Part shown: piece after piece, positions 58,827 to 64,000 of the stretch
Numbering within the stretch: the first letter of the stretch is position 1
How the letters are laid out: every line of letters begins with the position of its first letter
Source of the DNA: Struthio camelus
Taxonomy: Eukaryota > Chordata > Aves > Struthioniformes > Struthionidae
Assembly: GCF_040807025.1 (NCBI RefSeq)
Contig: NC_090981.1
Span: 1,810,501 to 1,874,500, forward strand
DNA length: 64,000 bases
Reading direction: 5' to 3'
Notes under the pieces: generated by a model
The model's input: the letters and a program-made list of their open reading frames with translations, nothing else
Databases searched by the model: none
What the model was told of the DNA's origin: nothing
Program-made: the position numbers and the translations under genes

Positions 58827-59259
58827 TGTAGCAGTGAACACCTGCGGAAGCTCTGGCGAGGAGCCAGGTGGCTGGCAGAGTACGTGGTAGCAGCCCCGGA
58901 GTGTGCTCTCTACGCGCTGACCGACTTCCCGTCAGGGCCAGGCACGCATATTCCCTTTGGTCAGCAACGTCTGGCTGCTTCCCGGCCGGTAGCTACCCAA
59001 GGTTAGCACAGCTGAGATAAGGAGAGAGTTCGAGTAGATGTAAGGGGCCCTTAGGCTACAGCGAGGTGAGTCCCGCCTGGGCGTCCGACCCGGGTGTCCA
59101 GCAGCCTCCCATCAGCGACCCCTCCGCGCGGTTCCCGGGGCTCCCCGCGCAGCTTGGCGCGTAAGTCCTCTATTAAATCTACCCGGTTTAACCCCTCCGG
59201 AACCTTGAGCGTCTCTCTACGCCGGCACCCGACCCTCTCTTGCCCGCCTTGCGGTCACA
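58827..59259 (+). repeat. ERV-L-type LTR, solo
   Basis: Begins TGTAGCAGTGAACACC and ends TTGCGGTCACA. It is almost identical to 44777-45207 except for the first dozen bases and a few substitutions, but inverted. An ATTAAA poly(A) signal is at about 59172. No internal sequence follows. The flanks (TATGG before, CAGGG after) do not match well, so its origin as a simple solo LTR is not proven. Confidence 0.85.
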
Positions 59260-60895
59260 CAGGGCAAGTAGCTAATTCTGTGACTCAGAAGGTAGAGATT
59301 AAAAAATACAAAATTTAAGAGTTTTTGCAGCTGGAAAAAAGAGTTTTTGTATGATGGAAAGAGTTAAAAGAATTCAAAATCTTTTCTTCTTTTTGAAAAA
59401 GGAAATCTTAGATAAGGTATTACTGGGCCAGGATCAACACAAATTTCTATTAGTTCCTGAGTCATAATTTAATTTTCCCACTTCTTGCTTTGAAGCTGCT
59501 TTCAGAATGAAGCAAATGGTCTTGAGTAACTGATGCATGCAGTACCTAACTCTCCCTGCACTGGCTCGGATGGTAGAGCTTTTTATCTGTCTCTCTTAAA
59601 TACTTCCTCACACTTTCTGCACACATACACATACATTTGCTCAAGAATTTTCAGAAACTGGATGGGACTGAATAACTGGAATGATGGAGCAAAATTGGCT
59701 CCCAGTGGAAGGCTCCTAACCTGCCTAGGCTGCTGTTCTACAGCCAAGTGCAACAGCTCATCTTCCTGTAATTACAGTTGGGACTGGATTTTGAGATTCT
59801 GCTCTGGGTGTTGTAGCAGTCTGAGGAGGAATTTTGTTCCCTTACTGGCAGACTGGCTCAGTGAGGGGTTTGTCCCCCCCCCCCCTTTCTTTCTGCAACC
59901 CAAGCAGATAGGGGTAATTAGGTTGGAATTTATAGATGTTCCCAATGAAGGTAATCATTGTCTGGCAGACTGGTTTCCTGAGAAGGAATTGGAAGCAAGA
60001 TTAACTGAAACTTAATACCAGGCTCCTATACCTTTAAATCACCGTTTTAAACACTGAATGAAGATAAGAACAGAAATGTGAGTTAATTGTTCCACAACTC
60101 AGTTAACTGAATACACAGAGGATCTAGCCAAAATTTGTTCATCCAGTAGAGGTCTCCCTTCTTTGTGTACTATCTGATGGTATATTACCTTTTATTTATG
60201 TTTGATAGGCTAACAACAGAAGCAAAGAGGTCTGGCATCCGAAAAAGCATATGCACAGAATCAAGTGTGCTATATCTATATGGATAACCAATGTCTTAGT
60301 GCAACAAAAGGGAAGCTTTTAGAAGCATATACTACATAGGAAGAAGAAGTAGAGGGAACTGGCTTGTATCTCAAACTGCAGAGAGGAGACAGCTCCCAGA
60401 TGAAGCTCATTGCTAATTTGCTGTCATTTGTTGCTTTGGTGTCTGCTGCTGTTCAAGAAGGTTCTAGAACTCACAGTAGGTGTTCATGCTGTGCCACAGG
60501 ACAATCAATAGTCTTTAGATACTATCTCCTTTTAGAGTGTTTCAAAGGCATAGATTAAGTAGTCTCTAGAAGTTGTGAGAGAACAAATTAGGACTTTTTT
60601 TAAAGAGTTGTCAACGACAACCTCCTCTTAAAAGAAGGGACTGCTGTTTGTTTTAACAGAAAGAAGGAGCTAGCTCTTATTCTCACAAACAAATAAATTC
60701 ATATGATAACCATATTCCTTTGCTAGACTTTTCACCACAGTGCTCACTGTCAGAACGCTATGCCTCACTGCTACAGTGAGAAGCATCATATAAATGATAA
60801 TATCCTTGATCCTTTAAGTTTCAGTCACATCATTGCTTCTGCATGGACTGTGAGACCTAAGAACCTTCTCAGCTGTGGATATGTGATCTGATTCC
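59260..60895. other. No gene recognised
   Basis: Non-coding DNA. The 160-codon plus-strand frame at 59533-60015 has no recognisable domain and a low-quality composition, so I do not call it a gene. Confidence 0.45.
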
Positions 60896-60896
60896 A

Positions 60897-61460
60897 CATT
60901 AGGGTGAAGCATGCATCATCATGGGGAGGAGAGGGGGGGAGAAGAGCGGGGTAGAGGGGGAAGGAAAGAGGGGGGAGAGACAGGGGGAGAGAGACGGGGG
61001 GAGAGGGGGGGGAGCGGTGGAGAGACAGAGAGAGGGGGGGAGAAGGCAGATGAGAGACAAAGAGAGAAGGGGTGAGAAAAAGAAGGGGGCATGAGAGAGA
61101 AGGGTGTGAGTGAGAGAAAGAAGGAGGGTGTGTGAGAGAGAAAGTGGGTGTGAGAGAATGGGGGGGTGAGAGACAGAAGGAAGCACGAGAGGGGGGGAAG
61201 GAGGGTGTGAGAGAGACAGAGGAGGGGGGTGTCAGAGAGAGAAGGGGTGAGAGAAAGTGGGTGTAAGAGGTGGGAAAGGGGATGTAAGAGAGAGAAGGAG
61301 GTGTGAGAGAGAAATGGGGAGTGAGAGAGCGAGAAGGGAGGCATGAGAGAGCATACGAAGGGGAGCATGAGAGAGAGCAGGGGTGCATGAGAGGGAGAGC
61401 ACAAGGGGGGGCATGAGAGAGAGGGAGAAGGGGCGTGAGAGAGGAAGAGAGAAGGGGGGC

Positions 61461-61522
<62 letters not shown>

Positions 61523-64000
61523 GAGTTTGAGAGAGCATAGGAGGCGTGAGGGGGGGGTGAGAGCAAGAGAAGAGGCCATGAGAGACAGAGAGAGCAGGGG
61601 GGGCATTAGAGAGAGAACGCAAAGGTGGGGCTTGAGTGAGAGAGCAAAGGGGGGTGTGAGAGAGAGCAAAGGGGCAGGCTAGAGCAAGAGTGAATGGGGG
61701 GCGAGAGAGAGCGCGAAGGGGGTGTGAGAGAGAGACTGATGGGGATGTGAGTGAGAGAGATAAGGAGGGCGAGAGCAAGTGAGTGACTGAAGGGGAGCAT
61801 GAGAGAGAACGCGCACACAAAGAGGGGCGTGAGAGAGAGCGCGAAGGGGGTGTGAGAGACTGATGGGGATGTGAGTGAGAGAGATAAGGAGGGCGAGAGC
61901 AAGTGAGTGACTGAAGGGGAGCATGAGAGAGAACGCGCACACAAAGAGGGGCGTGAGAGAGAGCGCGAAGGGGGTGTGAGAGACTGATGGGGATGTGAGT
62001 GAGAGAGATAAGGAGGGCGAGAGCAAGTGAGTGACTGAAGGGGAGCATGAGAGAGAACGCACACACAAAGAGGGGCGTGAGAGAGTGAAGGGGGTGTGAG
62101 TGAGAAAGAGCGAAGGGGGTATGAGAGAGAGAGCGCGAAGGGGCATGTTAGAGCAAAGGGGGCTGAGAGAGCGAATTGGGACATGTGAGAGTGAAAATGG
62201 CATGAGAGAGCACATGAAGGGGTGTGTAAGAGAGGGAGAGCAAAGGGGGGTGTGAGAGAGCACAAAGGGGGGCATGAAAGAGCGAGCGGGCACAAAAAGG
62301 GATGTGAGAGAGAGAGCTTGAAGGGGGCATGAGAGAGAGAGAGAGAGTAGAAGCGCATGAGAGAGAGAGCGAAAGGGGGCGTGAGAGTAAGTGTGAAGGG
62401 GGCGTGAGAGAGAGGGAGAGAAAGAGAAGGGGGCAAGAGAGAGAGCATGCGAGCAGGGGGTCTGAGAGAGAGAGAGAGAGAAGGGGGCATAAGAGAGAGT
62501 GAAAGGGGGCATGTGTGAGAGAGAGAAGGAAGTCCTGAGAGAGAGAAGGGGGCAGGAGAGAGAGAGAAAGAGCAGAAGCATGTGAGAGAGAGAGCACGAA
62601 GGGGAACATGAGAGAGAGAGAGGTCAAAGGGGGGCATGAGAGAGAGGGCGAAGGGCGGTGTGAGAGAGAGCGCAAGAAGGGGGTGTGAGAGAGAGAGAGT
62701 GAGAAGTGGAGTGTGAGAGAGGGAAGGAGAGAAGGGGGACATGAGGGAGAGAGCACAAGAACAGGATGTGAGAGAGAAAGGGCAGCGTGAGAGAGAGCGA
62801 GAGAGCAGGGAGGTGTGAGAGACGGGTGCGTGAAAGAGAAAAGGGACGTGTGAGAGAGGGAGAGAGCAGTGGCATGAGAGAGAAGGAGGGCGTTAGAAGT
62901 GGAGTGTGAGTGAGGAGGGGAGAGCATGGGGACATGAGAGAGCGAGAACAGGGTGTGAGAGAGAAAGAACGAAGGGAGCATGAGAGAGCGCGACGGGCAG
63001 TGTGAGAGAGAGAGCAAAGGGGAGAGTGTGTGAGAGTGAAGGGGGCAAGAGAGAGAGCGTGAAGGGGGGTTGAGAGAGAGAAAGAGCGAAAGCGGGTGTG
63101 AGAGTGCGAATGGGGGGCGTGAGAGTGAGACTGAATGGGGGTGTGAGAGAGCGAAGGGGGGTGTGAGTAAAGGGGGCATGAGTAATAGGGCGAGAATGAG
63201 GCATGAGAGAGAAAGAGCGAAGGGCGTGAGAGAGAGCGAGCGAATGGGGGTGTGAGAGAGAGCGAAGGGAGTATGAGAGAGAGATCAAAGGGTGCGTAAG
63301 AGAGAGAGCGAAAGGGGGCATGAGAGTAAGAGCGAAGGGGGCATGAGTGAGAGGGATAGAAAGAGAAGGGGGCAAGAGAGAGAGCGCGAGCAGGGGGACC
63401 TGAGAAAGAGTGAGAGCGCGAGGGGGGCATTAGAGAGAGAGTGAAGGGGGCGCGTGAGAAACAGATGGAAGGGAGGCATGAGAGAGCAAAAGGGGGCCAT
63501 GAGAGTAAGCGTGAAGGGGACGTGAGAGAGAGGGAGAGAAAGAGAAGGGGGTAAGAGAGAGAGAGCGTGAGCGGGGGGGGGGTCTGAGAGAGAGAGAGAG
63601 TGCGAAGGGGGCATTAGAGAGAGAGAGCTGGAAGGGAGACGAGACAGTGAAGGGGTGTGAGAGAGAGAGAGCGAAGGGGGGGGCGTGTGAGAGAGTGAAG
63701 GGGAGTGTGTGTGAGCGTGAAAGGGGTGTGAGAAAGAGATAGAGAGAAGGGAGTCCTGAGAGAGAGAGAGCGAAGGGGAGGCGTATGAGAGAGAGCGAGC
63801 GAAAAGGGGGATGTGAGAGAGAGAGAGAGCACGAAGGGGGTGTGCGAGAAAGAGGGCGTGAAAAGGGGCATGAGAGAGAGAGCTCAAAGGGCAGCGTGAG
63901 AGACAGTGCACAAAGGGGGCTGTGAGAGAGAGAGAGAGAGCAGAAGCGCATGAGAGAGCGCGAAGGAGGACATGAGAGAGAGGGAGCAGAAGCGCATGTG
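60897..64000. repeat. GA-rich purine satellite, open at the right edge
   Basis: For over 3.1 kb the plus strand is almost only A and G, built from GAGAGA runs separated by phrases such as GAAGGGGG(C/T)GTGAGAGA and GGGGCATGAGAGAG. A pure GA run is at about 61463-61517. Units are irregular, mostly 30-45 bases. The complementary C/T strand contains almost no stop codons, which explains very long minus-strand frames rich in Ser, Leu, Pro and His. Such tracts can form triplex DNA and are prone to length change. The array continues past the window. Confidence 0.95.
61700..62090. repeat. 124-bp higher-order tandem repeat within the satellite
   Basis: About three copies of a 124-bp unit. The landmark ACGCGCAC occurs at 61809 and 61933, with the variant ACGCACAC at 62057, each 124 bases apart. 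The unit includes ACTGATGGGGATGTGAGTGA and AAGTGAGTGACTGAAGGGGA. Copies are nearly identical, so the duplication is recent. Confidence 0.9.

Noticed and set aside
58827-59259. The 44.8 and 58.8 kb ERV-L LTRs as the two ends of a single provirus
   Set aside because: They are in opposite orientation and the outer flanks (GTACA beside 45207; TATGG/CAGGG around the other) do not match, so a simple provirus is not supported.
59533-60015. 160-codon plus-strand frame
   Set aside because: No recognisable domain, biased Cys/Ser-rich text from simple sequence, and no supporting splice or promoter context.
61456-61518. CRISPR-like spaced repeats in the GA-rich region
   Set aside because: Repeat units are irregular purine phrases with no conserved palindromic repeat or unique spacers, and the genome is a vertebrate one.
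60825-63951. Very long minus-strand reading frames (up to about 413 codons) rich in Ser, Leu, Pro and His
   Set aside because: The strand is almost only C and T, so stop codons, all of which need A, hardly occur. Composition follows the GA satellite and frames overlap in all registers. No domain or conserved start.

Overview
The window looks like a gene-poor, repeat-rich piece of a bird genome. The main evidence is many copies of the CR1 (chicken repeat 1) non-LTR retrotransposon with the avian 3' tail (ATTCTGTG repeats), LTRs of class III (ERV-L-like) and other endogenous retroviruses, a class II olfactory receptor, and exons of the MROH (maestro heat-like repeat) family, which is expanded in birds. 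I found no intact host protein-coding gene: every recognisable cellular or viral gene carries frameshifts, stops, lost splice sites or truncations.

Layout. 1-2.5 kb: two CR1 copies, the second with an inverted 5' end. 3.0-3.5 kb: a probable LTR. 5.1-6.0 kb: an olfactory receptor pseudogene (minus strand). 7.8-10.1 kb: old CR1 fragments. 11.7-13.0 kb: CR1 fragments. 13.2-25.2 kb: a decayed MROH-like gene on the minus strand with 14 recognisable exons, four in-frame stops, two frameshifts and two apparently lost splice donors. 27.5-36 kb: three solo LTRs (two with perfect and one with a perfect short target duplication, all 5 bp) and CR1 pieces in otherwise empty DNA.

36.26-42.2 kb is the most unusual segment: the remains of a Polinton/Maverick/adintovirus-like DNA element. 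It has the C-terminal part of a capsid-like protein (plus strand) convergent with a conserved small gene, an A32/FtsK-HerA-type packaging ATPase and a protein-primed-type family B DNA polymerase (minus strand). An ERV-L solo LTR is inserted in the polymerase gene. Directly beside it (42.3-45.2 kb) lies an internally deleted ERV-L provirus (minus strand) with gag remnants joined to integrase and dUTPase.

45.9-47.0 kb is another CR1 piece. 47,143-55,041 is bounded by LTR ends of one retrovirus family and by matching 5-bp flanks (GAGAT). It contains a long env reading frame that stops just before its predicted membrane anchor, with a CR1 inserted upstream of env. 57.2-58.5 kb holds an integrase fragment and a partial LTR of what may be a second copy. 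58.8-59.3 kb is another ERV-L LTR, nearly identical but inverted relative to the one at 44.8-45.2 kb. From 60.9 kb to the end the DNA is a purine-only-biased GA-rich satellite containing a 124-bp higher-order tandem repeat. The large minus-strand reading frames there are artefacts.

All calls rest on reading the sequence and recalled family features. No database search or alignment program was run.
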